Below, one piece after another: positions 53,309 to 62,307 of a stretch of 64,000 nucleotides of DNA. The DNA lies in contig OZ244877.1 of the NCBI GenBank assembly GCA_965221145.1, forward strand, positions 2,232,001 through 2,296,000. The letters run 5' to 3'. Each line of letters starts with the position of its first letter. Positions within the stretch are counted from its first letter, which is position 1. The translations under genes were made by a program, and so were the position numbers. Under the pieces are notes generated by a model. It saw only the letters and a list, made by a program, of their open reading frames with translations. It ran no database searches and had not been told where the DNA came from. This DNA comes from Bin5 sp965221145. GTDB taxonomy: Bacteria > Chloroflexota > Anaerolineae > Caldilineales > Caldilineaceae.

Positions 53309-55693
53309 ATGAATGAATGGGGGGCCGGAACTGTCCCTTTGATTTCGCTGTACCTCTTGTCATTTTCCTTCGCATTCATTGCTGGTGCCTGCGTGCAATC
53401 GGAATTTCTTCCCCTCCCTCCAACGCCCACGCCAGCCGCAAGTACATTAGAAGCCCCCGACCTCAGTGAACTGACAGACCAATTAGCTGCCGAATACGGC
53501 TTGGCGCAGGACATCGCGGGCAGTGTGGTTGCCAAGCGGATCGAGGCCGCGGGTGACAAGCCTCTTTACGTCGCCTTTACCGTGGCCTATCCGCCCGACG
53601 ATTCCTCATTCAAGCACAAAGTGTCGATCCACACACCGGGGCCAAAAGGCTGGTCGGAGCTGAACCGTGTCGAACTTGAGTGCGTCTCCTATCTGACGGA
53701 ATCCTCACTGAATCAGGTTGATTTCGGTCAAACTGAAGTCTGGCTGACCGTCCAGGGCCTCGCTGGCGCTCACAGCGGTTGTTTTGAACTGCTGCGCTGG
53801 AACGGAGAAAGTCTTGCGACAGTGATCAGCGGGTTCAGCAGCAGTCCCGATGCCGGATACATGACGGACCTGAACGACGATGGTCAGTTGGACCTGCTGC
53901 TCGACAACAGCGACCCCTACATTTTCTGTTATGCGTGCGGTGTCAGACAGTACTGGGCACAACTATTCTATTGGGATGGAAAGGCGCTGGTGGAGGTGAC
54001 GCCAACGCTGTTGTCCGACGAACATCCCGCTGAATTGCGGGCTCTGAACGATCGTGCGATAGAACTTGCCGAAGCTAGTCTGTTCGCCGATGCGCTGTCG
54101 CAGATCGAGGAGGCGGAGCGCACTGCACCGGAGGACGCCACTGTCGTCTGGAACGCTGTCTGGATTCGCCACCACCTGGAGGCCAGCCGCCTGGCAGCCG
54201 CCACCAGCCCGTTCCCGCTGCTGGGCGATGTCTTCGCCGGTGACTGGGAGACGGCATTTGACTCCCTCTGGACGATCGGCCTGCCGACCTTCTCAAGCAG
54301 CGTGCCGATTCCCAACGAGTCGGCGGCGTCCGGCTTCGAACAGATTGTCGGCGAACTCCTGGCCCAGTATGCTGATACGGCCATGGCTCTGCAACCGGAA
54401 CGGGCGGCCATCCACGCACTGAGCGCCTGGGGACGCTTTCTGCTCAACCCCAACGATCCCGCGGTCCAGGCCGACTTTCGACGCGCAGCCGAACTGTCAC
54501 AGGACGATTCCCGCTTCAGCGAAATCGTAGCCGCCTTTGAAGGCCGGATCGGCACGATACCCGTTGCCGCCACGCCCGCCCCGCCGCCGAATATCGCGAC
54601 TTTGACAGAGCAGTTGGCCGCCGAATACGGCATGGCGCAAGACCCCACGCGCAATGTGGCCGCACAACCCATCGATGCTGAGAGCGATCCGCCCTTGGTT
54701 GTCGCCTTCACCTACGGCCTCCCGCCAGACAGTTTCTCCAAAATGCACAAGGTGTCGATCCACGCGGCCATGCCCGGCGGCTGGTCGGAGTTGAGCCAGG
54801 TGGAACTGGCATGTGTGAACTATCTGGATGAGTTTTCGCTGGAATTGGTAATGGCGGAGCCTGCCAACATCTGGCTCTCCGTTCAAGGCGGCGCTGGCGC
54901 ACATGGCGGTTGCCTCGAGCTGCTGCGCTGGGACGGGCAGGAGCTATCAGTTGTCATCAGCAGCTTCAACAGCATTCCCGAGGCCGGTTCCGTAACCGAC
55001 TTAAACGGCGATGGGCAAGTAGATCTGTTGCTCAATAACAGCGACCCGTACATTTTCTGCTACGCCTGCGGTTTGCAACTCTACAAGGCCCGGTTCTTCC
55101 GTTGGGAGGGACAGACGCTTGTCGAAGCGGCGCCCAGGTCCCTGGCCGAAGATCATCCCGACGACCTGCGCGCCTTGAACAGCAATGCGCTGGAATTGGC
55201 CGAAACGGGCTTGTACGCCGACGCTTTGGCTCAGATCGAACAGGCCCAACTCCTGGCGCCGGCAGACAAGACGGTCCACTGGAACGCGGTCTGGATTCGC
55301 CACCACCTGGACGTCAGCCGTCAGATTGCTCTTGCCAGCCCTTTCCCGCTGCTGAGCCACGTCTTCGCCGGTGACTGGGAATTGGCTTTCGACGCTTTGT
55401 GGACAATCGGGATGCCGACCTTCTCCGGCGACACGCCGATTCCCAGCAGTTCCGCGGCTTTCGGATTCGAACTGACCGTCGGCGAGTTGCTTGTTCTGTA
55501 TGCGGACAACGCGCTGACTCTGCAACCGGAGCGAGCTGCCATCCACGCACTGGGCGCTTGGGGACGCTTTCTGCTCGATCACGACGATCCCGCCGTTTAC
55601 CCAGGCTTTCAGCGGGCAGCCGAACTGGCGTCGACGGACTCTCGTTTCGGCGAGATAGTCGATGGTTTTAGCGAGCGAACGGGCAACGAGTGA
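53309..55693 (+). CDS. Internally duplicated lipoprotein with FG-GAP-like motif
   Basis: 794 aa; ATG 53309 follows GGAGAGG. Signal peptide with lipobox I-A-G-A-C (Cys 28), then a Pro/Thr linker (PPTPTPAAST). Two tandem repeats of about 370 aa follow, encoded at 53459-54590 and 54591-55690: each starts LTEQLAAEYG-like, has LAGAHSGCFELLRW, then DLNDDGQLDLLLDNSDPYIF with CYACG (an FG-GAP/VCBS-like calcium loop plus two Cys), and a helical C-terminal part (VWIRHHLEASRLA, ALQPERAAIHALSAWGRFLL) that looks TPR-like. A Pro-rich linker TPAPPP separates the repeats. Surface-anchored, function unknown. Confidence 0.8.
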   Translation: MNEWGAGTVPLISLYLLSFSFAFIAGACVQSEFLPLPPTPTPAASTLEAPDLSELTDQLAAEYGLAQDIAGSVVAKRIEAAGDKPLYVAFTVAYPPDDSSFKHKVSIHTPGPKGWSELNRVELECVSYLTESSLNQVDFGQTEVWLTVQGLAGAHSGCFELLRWNGESLATVISGFSSSPDAGYMTDLNDDGQLDLLLDNSDPYIFCYACGVRQYWAQLFYWDGKALVEVTPTLLSDEHPAELRALNDRAIELAEASLFADALSQIEEAERTAPEDATVVWNAVWIRHHLEASRLAAATSPFPLLGDVFAGDWETAFDSLWTIGLPTFSSSVPIPNESAASGFEQIVGELLAQYADTAMALQPERAAIHALSAWGRFLLNPNDPAVQADFRRAAELSQDDSRFSEIVAAFEGRIGTIPVAATPAPPPNIATLTEQLAAEYGMAQDPTRNVAAQPIDAESDPPLVVAFTYGLPPDSFSKMHKVSIHAAMPGGWSELSQVELACVNYLDEFSLELVMAEPANIWLSVQGGAGAHGGCLELLRWDGQELSVVISSFNSIPEAGSVTDLNGDGQVDLLLNNSDPYIFCYACGLQLYKARFFRWEGQTLVEAAPRSLAEDHPDDLRALNSNALELAETGLYADALAQIEQAQLLAPADKTVHWNAVWIRHHLDVSRQIALASPFPLLSHVFAGDWELAFDALWTIGMPTFSGDTPIPSSSAAFGFELTVGELLVLYADNALTLQPERAAIHALGAWGRFLLDHDDPAVYPGFQRAAELASTDSRFGEIVDGFSERTGNE

Positions 55694-55755
55694 GGAGCAA
55701 GGGGCGTTCTCTTTCCTCACTTCTCCCTGCACTCATTGGACGGGAGGCGAGATAA

Positions 55756-56592
55756 GTGCGAACAGTCGATGTCTGCGAAGTGAGACGGGCGGTCGCAGAA
55801 CTATTGCGTCGTTCCGCCCATAGCCTGCCGGACGATTATCTGGCCGCCATGCGGACGGCCCGCCGCCAGGAGCATTCACCCACCGGCCAGCAGGTCATTG
55901 AACTCCTGTTGGAGAACGCAGCCTATGCGGAGGCCGAAACAGTCCCCACCTGCCAGGACACGGGTATGGCGATTCTCTTCGTTGAAGTCGGCCAGGAGGT
56001 GCATTTCAGCGGGGGCGAGATTGATGCTGCGTTGCAAGCCGCCACGCGCGACGCCTATGCCGATCTGCGTAAGTCGGTCGTGAGCGATCCGTTGTTGCGC
56101 GTGAACTCCGGGGACAACACACCTGCTCTGATCCACTGGCAGATTGTGGCGGGAGATGGGCTGCGGATCAGCGCCTTGCAGAAAGGCTTCGGGGCGGAAC
56201 TGATGAGCCGCGTGCAGATGTTTCCCCCGTCGGTCGGCGTTGAAGGCGTCCGACGCTTCGTGCTGGAAACGGTCGAGCAGGCCGGTCCCAACGCCTGCCC
56301 GCCGCTGATCGTGGGTGTCGGCATCGGCGGCTCTCTGGACACGGTCGGCATGGCGGCCAAAAAAGCGCTGCTGCGACCCATCGGCAGCGTCAACCCTGCA
56401 CCGCACATTGCCGAACTTGAAGACAGCTTGTTGAACGCAATCAATCGCCTGGGAATCGGTCCGCAGGGGCTTGGAGGGGTGGTCACCGCTCTGGCGGTAC
56501 ATGTCGAGACAATCGCGACACACATTGCCGCGCTGCCCATGGCGGTAAACCTCAACTGCTCTGCGCCGCGCCGAGCAACGGTAGAGTTATAA
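55756..56592 (+). CDS. Class I fumarate hydratase / tartrate dehydratase alpha subunit
   Basis: 278 aa; GTG start after GGGAGG. The alpha subunit carries the [4Fe-4S] cluster of two-subunit class I hydratases. The three cluster cysteines are visible: PTCQDTGMAI near residue 65, GPNACPPLIVGVGIGG near 184, and NLNCSAPRRAT near 269. ALQKGFGAELMSRVQMFPPS corresponds to the usual G-x-G-S-E-N region. Translationally coupled to the beta subunit. Likely converts fumarate and malate in the TCA cycle, though tartrate or mesaconate are alternatives. Confidence 0.9.
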   Translation: MRTVDVCEVRRAVAELLRRSAHSLPDDYLAAMRTARRQEHSPTGQQVIELLLENAAYAEAETVPTCQDTGMAILFVEVGQEVHFSGGEIDAALQAATRDAYADLRKSVVSDPLLRVNSGDNTPALIHWQIVAGDGLRISALQKGFGAELMSRVQMFPPSVGVEGVRRFVLETVEQAGPNACPPLIVGVGIGGSLDTVGMAAKKALLRPIGSVNPAPHIAELEDSLLNAINRLGIGPQGLGGVVTALAVHVETIATHIAALPMAVNLNCSAPRRATVEL

Positions 56593-57164
56593 TGGCAAAG
56601 ACTGTACAAGCCCCTCTCGATGAGGACACAATACTCTCCTTGCGGGCGGGAGAGCAGATACTGTTGACCGGCAGGATTTACACGGCAAGGGATGCGGCCC
56701 ACCAACGACTCTTCGAGGCGATGAAACGGGGCGAGCCGCTGCCGCTTCCCCTGGCCGGTCAGGTGATCTACTACGTTGGCCCGGCTCCGGCCAAAGAGGG
56801 CGCAGTGATCGGGCCGGCAGGGCCTACCACGAGCGGGCGCATGGACCCCTACACTCTGCCGCTGTTGGAGCGGGGCGTAGCCGGACTAATCGGCAAAGGG
56901 AGCCGTTCTGAGGAAGTGAAGCAGGCGCTCATCCGATACGGAGCAGTCTACTTTAGCGCGGTGGGCGGCGCTGCCGCGCTCTTGGCGCGGCAGATTCGCA
57001 GCAGCCGGGTCATCGCTTACGACGATCTGATGAGCGAAGCAATTCGTGAACTGGAGGTCGAAGAGTTTCCGCTGTTTGTGATCAACGACTGCCACGGCGG
57101 CGATGCGTACCAGGCAGCCAGGGATGCGTACCGCAATGTAGCAGGGGATAATCAGGAATCTTGA
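56592..57164 (+). CDS. Class I fumarate hydratase / tartrate dehydratase beta subunit
   Basis: 190 aa; the ATG shares one base with the stop of the alpha gene. The beta subunit forms the substrate site: LRAGEQILLTGRIYTARDAA then HQRL near residue 17-38, IYYVGPAPAKEGAVIGPAGP then TTSGRMDPYT near 58-86, and GLIGKGSRSEEVKQAL near 98. The 3' end overlaps the convergent galT gene by 13 bases. Confidence 0.92.
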   Translation: MAKTVQAPLDEDTILSLRAGEQILLTGRIYTARDAAHQRLFEAMKRGEPLPLPLAGQVIYYVGPAPAKEGAVIGPAGPTTSGRMDPYTLPLLERGVAGLIGKGSRSEEVKQALIRYGAVYFSAVGGAAALLARQIRSSRVIAYDDLMSEAIRELEVEEFPLFVINDCHGGDAYQAARDAYRNVAGDNQES

Positions 57165-58201
57165 AAATGACTTTCGCTGAGGTCACGTAGGCGCTGTGCG
57201 GCCTGCTCGGCGGTCAGATCGCGCTGAGGAGTGGCCAGCTTTTCGTAACCGACCATGAACTTTCTTACTGTTGCCGAGCGCAACAGTGGTGGGTAGAAGT
57301 GGGCGTGAAGTTGCCAGTGGGAGGAATCGCCGCCGTCGGTTGGCTGTCCATGCCAGCCCATCGAATAAGGGAAGCTTGTCTCGAAAAGATTGTCATAGCG
57401 CGTTAAGAGCCGCTTGAGAAGATCAGCGAGAGCGAGCCGCTCTGAAGGCGCAAGTTCGGGCAGGTGCCCCACATGCCGCCGGGGCAATACAAGCGTTTCG
57501 AAAGGCCAGACCGCCCAATACGGCACGACCGCCACCCATCCTTCATTCTCGACCACTACCCGTTCCCGCGCATCCAGTTCCGCTGCCAGATAGTCCACCA
57601 GCAGAGGGACGTTGTGCTTCTCAAAATAGGCGCGCTGCTCATGATCCTCTTTGGCTGGCTCGGTCGGCAGGCGGCGGGTCGCCCACACTTGCCCGTGCGG
57701 ATGGGGGTTTGAGCTTCCCATAATAGCGCCCCGGTTCTCAAAGAGTTGCACATAGCGGATTCGCGGATCCTGGCCTAACTCCTCCACCTGCTGCGCCCAC
57801 AGATCCACAACACGGCCTATGTCCGGCGGTTTCATGCGCGCCGGCGTCAGATCGTGGCGGGGGCTAAAGCAAATGACGCGACAGACGCCCGTCTCGGCTT
57901 GTGCCTGGAAGAAGCGGCCTTGGTGCATCTCCCCGTACGGCATATCGGTGCGCAACGCGGCAAAGTCGTTGGTAAAGACGAATGTGTGCTTGTAGGCGGG
58001 ATTGGTTAGCCCGCCAGCCCGATCATTGCCAGGACAGAGATAACAGGAAGGCTCGTAGCGGGGCAAGGATGGCGGCGGCGCACTCTCAGTCTGCCCATGC
58101 CACGGTCGTTGCATCCGGTGCGGGGAGACAAGAATCCACTCGCCGGTCAACATATTGCGACGCCGGTGCGGGTGCTCTGTCGGATCAAAGGGAGCTGTCA
58201 T
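57152..58201 (-). CDS. galT: Galactose-1-phosphate uridylyltransferase
   Basis: 349 aa. Leloir-pathway enzyme exchanging UDP between UDP-glucose and galactose-1-phosphate. HIT-superfamily landmarks: zinc Cys pair CYLCPGNDRAGG near 52-63, the nucleophile His in SSNPHPHGQVWATRRLPTEP near 160-175, and the C-terminal HWQLHAHFYPPLLRSATVRK with zinc and phosphate ligands. No galK or galE is adjacent; the epimerase-like gene at 60656 is nearby. Confidence 0.93.
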   Translation of the reverse strand: MTAPFDPTEHPHRRRNMLTGEWILVSPHRMQRPWHGQTESAPPPSLPRYEPSCYLCPGNDRAGGLTNPAYKHTFVFTNDFAALRTDMPYGEMHQGRFFQAQAETGVCRVICFSPRHDLTPARMKPPDIGRVVDLWAQQVEELGQDPRIRYVQLFENRGAIMGSSNPHPHGQVWATRRLPTEPAKEDHEQRAYFEKHNVPLLVDYLAAELDARERVVVENEGWVAVVPYWAVWPFETLVLPRRHVGHLPELAPSERLALADLLKRLLTRYDNLFETSFPYSMGWHGQPTDGGDSSHWQLHAHFYPPLLRSATVRKFMVGYEKLATPQRDLTAEQAAQRLRDLSESHFQDS

Positions 58202-58248
58202 GCTGTTCTGGTGGTGGAGACCGCCCGGCTGAATGAATTGAGGGGCGT

Positions 58249-59145
58249 TTAGCGGTTATCGAAGGCTTGCTGGGCCAGAGCTATCGCGCCCAATACACCG
58301 GCGCGTCCTCCCAGTGCCGGTGGCACGATGTAGTTGTCCAGCCCTTCCATGACAGTCTGGCTTTGAATGTAACCGTTCAAATGAGATATGACTTCCTGAC
58401 GCAGGAGAGGGAAGATATGCTCTTGTTCCATAACGCCGCCGCCCATAACTACCAGTTTCGGCGACAGGATCATCATTATGCTGGCGACGCCGACTGCCAG
58501 ATAGTGCGCCTCCAGCGACCAGGCTTCGTGGCCCGGGGGCAGCGTTTCGCCCGGCTGACCCCAGCGTGCTTCAAGCGCCGGGCCGTTCGCCAACCCTTCC
58601 CAGCAGTCCCCGTGGAACGGACAGACGCCTGCGAACGGATCTCGCTCCCAATTGTGTGGCATCGCGATGTGGCCCATCTCCGGATGAAGGAGTCCATGCA
58701 ACAGGTTGCCATCCACCATGCCGCCGCCGCCAATACCTGTACCAATCGTCAGATACACAAATGTGTCCACGTCCTGGGCCGCCCCCCAGCGATGCTCGCC
58801 CAAGGCAGCGGCGTTCACATCGGTATCGAAGCCGATAGGCATGTCAAACGCATCGCGGAGCATCGGCACGACCGGCGTATGGGGCCAGCCCGGTTTAGGC
58901 GTGTTGGTGATGTAGCCAAAGGTCGGCGAGTTCGGGTCCGGGTCTACGGGGCCAAAGGAGGCCACGCCGATGGCGGCAATGTCGTGATGCTCCTGTTGCT
59001 CGCGGAAAAAGGCAATCGCCCGTCCCATAGTATCGTCAGGCGTCTTGGTGGATATCCGAATCTCCGCCCGAACATCATCCGGCCCGCCGCCTACTGCACA
59101 GACGAACTTCGTCCCCCCCGCCTCGATTCCGCCAAATACTGTCAT
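58249..59145 (-). CDS. ROK family sugar kinase (fructokinase-like)
   Basis: 298 aa; ATG 59145 follows GGAAAG, chosen over an upstream in-frame start. ATP site FGGIEAGGTKFVCAVGGGP near residue 3-21; catalytic Asp in IGFDTDVNAAALGE near 107; YLTIGTGIGGGGMVDGNLL near 130; zinc cluster HNWERDPFAGVCPFHGDCWE near 160-180 with H-x-C-x-x-H-x-x-C spacing typical of fructokinase/mannokinase ROK members. Probably phosphorylates fructose or a related hexose. Confidence 0.9.
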   Translation of the reverse strand: MTVFGGIEAGGTKFVCAVGGGPDDVRAEIRISTKTPDDTMGRAIAFFREQQEHHDIAAIGVASFGPVDPDPNSPTFGYITNTPKPGWPHTPVVPMLRDAFDMPIGFDTDVNAAALGEHRWGAAQDVDTFVYLTIGTGIGGGGMVDGNLLHGLLHPEMGHIAMPHNWERDPFAGVCPFHGDCWEGLANGPALEARWGQPGETLPPGHEAWSLEAHYLAVGVASIMMILSPKLVVMGGGVMEQEHIFPLLRQEVISHLNGYIQSQTVMEGLDNYIVPPALGGRAGVLGAIALAQQAFDNR

Positions 59146-59159
59146 CTTTCCATTGACCT

Positions 59160-60086
59160 TTAGTGCTGAGTTGGCTGCGATTGCCGTTGGCCACGTCCGG
59201 TGACCTGGCAAGCCTGCCGCGTGAATCCTTCCTGGGACCAACCGGCGCGTTCTCCAAGCCGCGCCCGTAGCCACTCGTAGAGTTCAAGCGCCGCGTCCTG
59301 CGACCGCCAGTCATCCCAGCCCCTTCGGGCGAAAAACGCAGGTATTCCTGTGCGCGCCGTCCGCTTGCCGCCGCAGCCATCGCCCGAGACGAAGCTATCC
59401 ACCACCACCTGATCGCATACCTCTAGCAGAAGCGCGCCGAATGTCTCCACGCCGGAGTAGGGCAGGCAAGGGCTGACTGTTACCTGTGTCGGAATTCCGG
59501 CGACGCGTGCCTGCCGGGCTGTATGCAACCGTTGTTGAATCGACGGACAGTGGGGAGTCAGGAATTGGCGCACGTCCTCGCGATCGGTCTCTATGGAAAT
59601 GTTCAGCAGACAGCATTCCCCCAAAGCCGCCATCTTGTCGAAATCTCTTCCAGCCAGCGGTGAACGGGTTTGAATGACGAGGAAGCCGGGCGCTCGTAGG
59701 CCAAACGCCGCGAGACATCGGCGGGTCAACTGATAGGTTCGCTCCGCCACCTGGTATGGGTCCGTTGACGACGACATAAAGATCGCGGTGCGCGCCAGCG
59801 TATCGCTCTTTTGCAGTTGGGCCAATTCCCGATCTAGCCGCTCTGCGATGCCAACGCGAGGATAGACGTAGGCCCCCCACTCCAGGCCGCCGTTGAAGAA
59901 ACGATGGACGTTAGATTGTCGTACATAACAGTAGCTGCACCCAAAGCGGCAGCCAATGTAAGGTTGCAGCGTGTGGCTGAAGCCTGTGAGAAAGCCGCCT
60001 GTCGGTGTCAAGGCGCTGCGGGCCGGGCGTTCATGCAGCACGATCCCACTCTGTTCCATCGGGGCTATTCCGTCCAATGTAGACAT
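59160..60086 (-). CDS. Radical SAM protein (SPL-like/Rv2578c-like)
   Basis: 308 aa. The [4Fe-4S]-AdoMet motif is C-x3-C-x2-C in IGCRFGCSYCYVRQSN near residues 43-60. MSSSTDPYQVAERTYQLTRR follows near 105-125 and LLNISIETDREDVRQFLTP near 160, a layout shared with spore photoproduct lyase-like and Rv2578c proteins. No auxiliary cluster motif is clear. Function of this subgroup is unknown to me. Confidence 0.85.
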   Translation of the reverse strand: MSTLDGIAPMEQSGIVLHERPARSALTPTGGFLTGFSHTLQPYIGCRFGCSYCYVRQSNVHRFFNGGLEWGAYVYPRVGIAERLDRELAQLQKSDTLARTAIFMSSSTDPYQVAERTYQLTRRCLAAFGLRAPGFLVIQTRSPLAGRDFDKMAALGECCLLNISIETDREDVRQFLTPHCPSIQQRLHTARQARVAGIPTQVTVSPCLPYSGVETFGALLLEVCDQVVVDSFVSGDGCGGKRTARTGIPAFFARRGWDDWRSQDAALELYEWLRARLGERAGWSQEGFTRQACQVTGRGQRQSQPTQH

Positions 60087-60132
60087 GCCGCCAGTATACC
60101 ACTTCCGGCGGTCAGGTGCTATACTATTTGTG

Positions 60133-60666
60133 ATGAATAGGAGATTTCGCTTCTGCCCCTATTGTGCCGGACCTATCGCTGAGGAGTTGCGCTTCAATGC
60201 GTTGCGGCCCGTTTGTTCGGCCTGCGGATTCGTCCAATTCGATGACCCGAAGGTTGCGGTGATCGCCCTGATTTTGCACGGCGGGCGCGTTCTATTGGTG
60301 CAGCGAGCTGTAGACCCTGCGAAAGGGAAGTGGTCGCTGCCCGGCGGCTATATGGATGCCGGGGAGATGCCGCACGAAGCCTTGCAACGAGAGCTTGACG
60401 AGGAGATTGGCCTACCAGTTCACATTGGTGTCCTGCTGGACATCTTCCCGATGCTCAATGAGGAGGGCGCTCGCATCGGGATCGTGTTGGCCTTTCAAGC
60501 CGTTCCGGCGGGTTCTGCGGAGATCCCCTTTGTAGCAGACGATGTTCAGGCCGCAGCCTGGTATGGGCCGGAGAAGATTCCGGGCGACCTGGCCTTTGAA
60601 TCGACACGCAGCCTATTGCGGGGCTGGATGGAATCGGAAAAGAAGCCTGATACAGATGTCCACTGA
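60133..60666 (+). CDS. Nudix hydrolase with N-terminal zinc ribbon
   Basis: 177 aa; ATG 60133 (a GTG is one codon earlier). Zinc ribbon FCPYCAGPIAEE with VCSACGFVQFDDP in the first 35 residues, as in NudC-type and ADP-ribose pyrophosphatase-like proteins. The Nudix box is GGYMDAGEMPHEALQRELDE followed by EIGLPV near 75-100, with all catalytic Glu residues. Cleaves a nucleoside diphosphate linked to another group; substrate unknown. Overlaps the epimerase gene by 11 bases. Confidence 0.92.
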   Translation: MNRRFRFCPYCAGPIAEELRFNALRPVCSACGFVQFDDPKVAVIALILHGGRVLLVQRAVDPAKGKWSLPGGYMDAGEMPHEALQRELDEEIGLPVHIGVLLDIFPMLNEEGARIGIVLAFQAVPAGSAEIPFVADDVQAAAWYGPEKIPGDLAFESTRSLLRGWMESEKKPDTDVH

Positions 60667-61750
60667 ACCACAGTCTCCCCCTGAAACGTCCATCCAAGTG
60701 AGCGGGCAGACTTGGCTGATCACCGGCGGCGCCGGCTTCCTGGGGATTAATCTTGTGCGCTATCTGCGCAAGAGGGGCATTCGCCTAGTGTCGCTGGACA
60801 TTGCCCCTTTCGACTATCCGGAAAGGGAGTCGATTACCGTCCTGGATGGCGACATTCGCGATAAACAGGCGGTTCACGCGGCTATGGAAGGCGTGGACTT
60901 GGTTATTCACACTGCGGCAGCGCTCCCCCTTTACAGCCCGGAGGAGATCTATTCCACCGATATAGACGGCATCCGCAACGTATTACAAGCAGCTCTCGAA
61001 GCTAAAATCGAGCGCGTTGTTCACATCTCCTCCACTGCGGTCTACGGTATCCCCGATCACCATCCGCTGGCGGAGGACGACACGCTGGTGGGCGTTGGTC
61101 CATACGGCGAAGCGAAAATAGAGGCCGAAGAGATCTGCCTGGATTTCCGGCAACAGGGGCTGTGCGTGCCGATCATTCGACCCAAGACCTTCATCGGACC
61201 GGAGCGCCTGGGCGTATTTGCGCTGCTTTACGACTGGGCGAAGGACGGCAAGAACTTCCCAATGCTGGGTAGTGGAAAGAACCGCTACCAACTGCTGGAC
61301 GTGGAGGATTTGTGCGCGGCGATCTTTTTGACAGCCACACTGCCAATTGAGCGAGTAAACGACACCTTTAACATCGGCGCAACCGAGTTTGCCACGATGA
61401 AAGAGGACTATCAGGCCGTCCTCGATTACGCGGGCCACGGCAAACGGGTCATCCCATTGCCTGCGGCCCTTGCCATTTGGACTTTGCGCTTGCTGGAGCG
61501 GCTGGGGCTGTCGCCTCTATACAAGTGGGTATACGAGACCGCCGCGACCGATTCCTTCGTTACCGTCTGGAAGGCCCAGCAGACGTTGGGCTGGAATCCG
61601 ATTTACAGCAACCAAGAGGCGCTGGTGCGCAACTACGTCTGGTACACCGAAAATCTGGCCAACTTCGAGGGCCGCAGCGGAGTTTCTCACCGTGTTCCCT
61701 GGAGTCAGGGCATCCTGAAGCTGGCAAAGGTTTTCTTCTCGCTTCCATGA
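60656..61750 (+). CDS. NAD-dependent epimerase/dehydratase (extended SDR)
   Basis: 364 aa. Rossmann motif TWLITGGAGFLGINLVRYLR near residue 19-38, VLDGDIRDKQAV for the adenine pocket, VVHISSTAVYGIPDHHP with the catalytic Ser near 128-134, and Y-x3-K as PYGEAKIEAEE near 152. RPKTFIGPERLGVFALLYDW belongs to the substrate domain. UDP-sugar epimerase or sterol-dehydrogenase-like function; not assignable further. The C-terminal 60 residues exceed the core domain. Confidence 0.9.
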   Translation: MSTEPQSPPETSIQVSGQTWLITGGAGFLGINLVRYLRKRGIRLVSLDIAPFDYPERESITVLDGDIRDKQAVHAAMEGVDLVIHTAAALPLYSPEEIYSTDIDGIRNVLQAALEAKIERVVHISSTAVYGIPDHHPLAEDDTLVGVGPYGEAKIEAEEICLDFRQQGLCVPIIRPKTFIGPERLGVFALLYDWAKDGKNFPMLGSGKNRYQLLDVEDLCAAIFLTATLPIERVNDTFNIGATEFATMKEDYQAVLDYAGHGKRVIPLPAALAIWTLRLLERLGLSPLYKWVYETAATDSFVTVWKAQQTLGWNPIYSNQEALVRNYVWYTENLANFEGRSGVSHRVPWSQGILKLAKVFFSLP

Positions 61751-61792
61751 GGACGATCCAAATGCCGCCAGCGGATGACCTGCCTGCCGATT

Positions 61793-62260
61793 CTACTCCC
61801 GCTCTCGATCCTGCTCATCGCTGACCGATTCCACGGGGATGTCCTGCGGAGAGTCAGACGCGGCCCGCTGCTCTTCCAGGCCATCTGCGAATTTCTGCAC
61901 TTCAGTGGCGGCCGTTTTCAATCCCTTGGTCAGCCCGTCCTTCAGTTCGGAGGCGAGCGGGCTCTCGCGAACCTGATTGGCTACTCTGGTCGCCTGCTCA
62001 TGTAGTTCCTGTCCCTGCTCGGTGCGGCTGAAACGGGCGAGCGCCACCTCCAGATTTTCGATCAGTGTCCCCAGACAACCGCGCAAGTCGGCCTCCAGTT
62101 GATGACGCTGATCGCTGCTCCAGGCGTTGCGCGCCGCCCTGGCCATTGCCTCAACCAGCCGGTTGACCTCCTGGACTACGTCGTCTTCCGCATCGGTGGA
62201 CGGTGATTTGTCGCTCGTATCTTGCGCGGGGGCTTCGTTTTTGTGTTCTTCGTCCATCAT
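61793..62260 (-). CDS. Acidic helical protein of unknown function
   Basis: 155 aa; GGGAGAG precedes the ATG at 62260. Acidic low-complexity N-terminus (DEEHKNEAPAQDTSDKSPST) and C-terminus flank a long helical segment (VVQEVNRLVEAMARAARNAW to ATEVQKFADGLEEQRA) with heptad-like spacing, probably a coiled coil. No signal peptide. Convergent with the epimerase gene. Confidence 0.7.
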   Translation of the reverse strand: MMDEEHKNEAPAQDTSDKSPSTDAEDDVVQEVNRLVEAMARAARNAWSSDQRHQLEADLRGCLGTLIENLEVALARFSRTEQGQELHEQATRVANQVRESPLASELKDGLTKGLKTAATEVQKFADGLEEQRAASDSPQDIPVESVSDEQDRERE

Positions 62261-62307
62261 TCTCTCCCTTGTGGCGATCTCTTAATCAACTTTACGCCGA
62301 AAACAGG

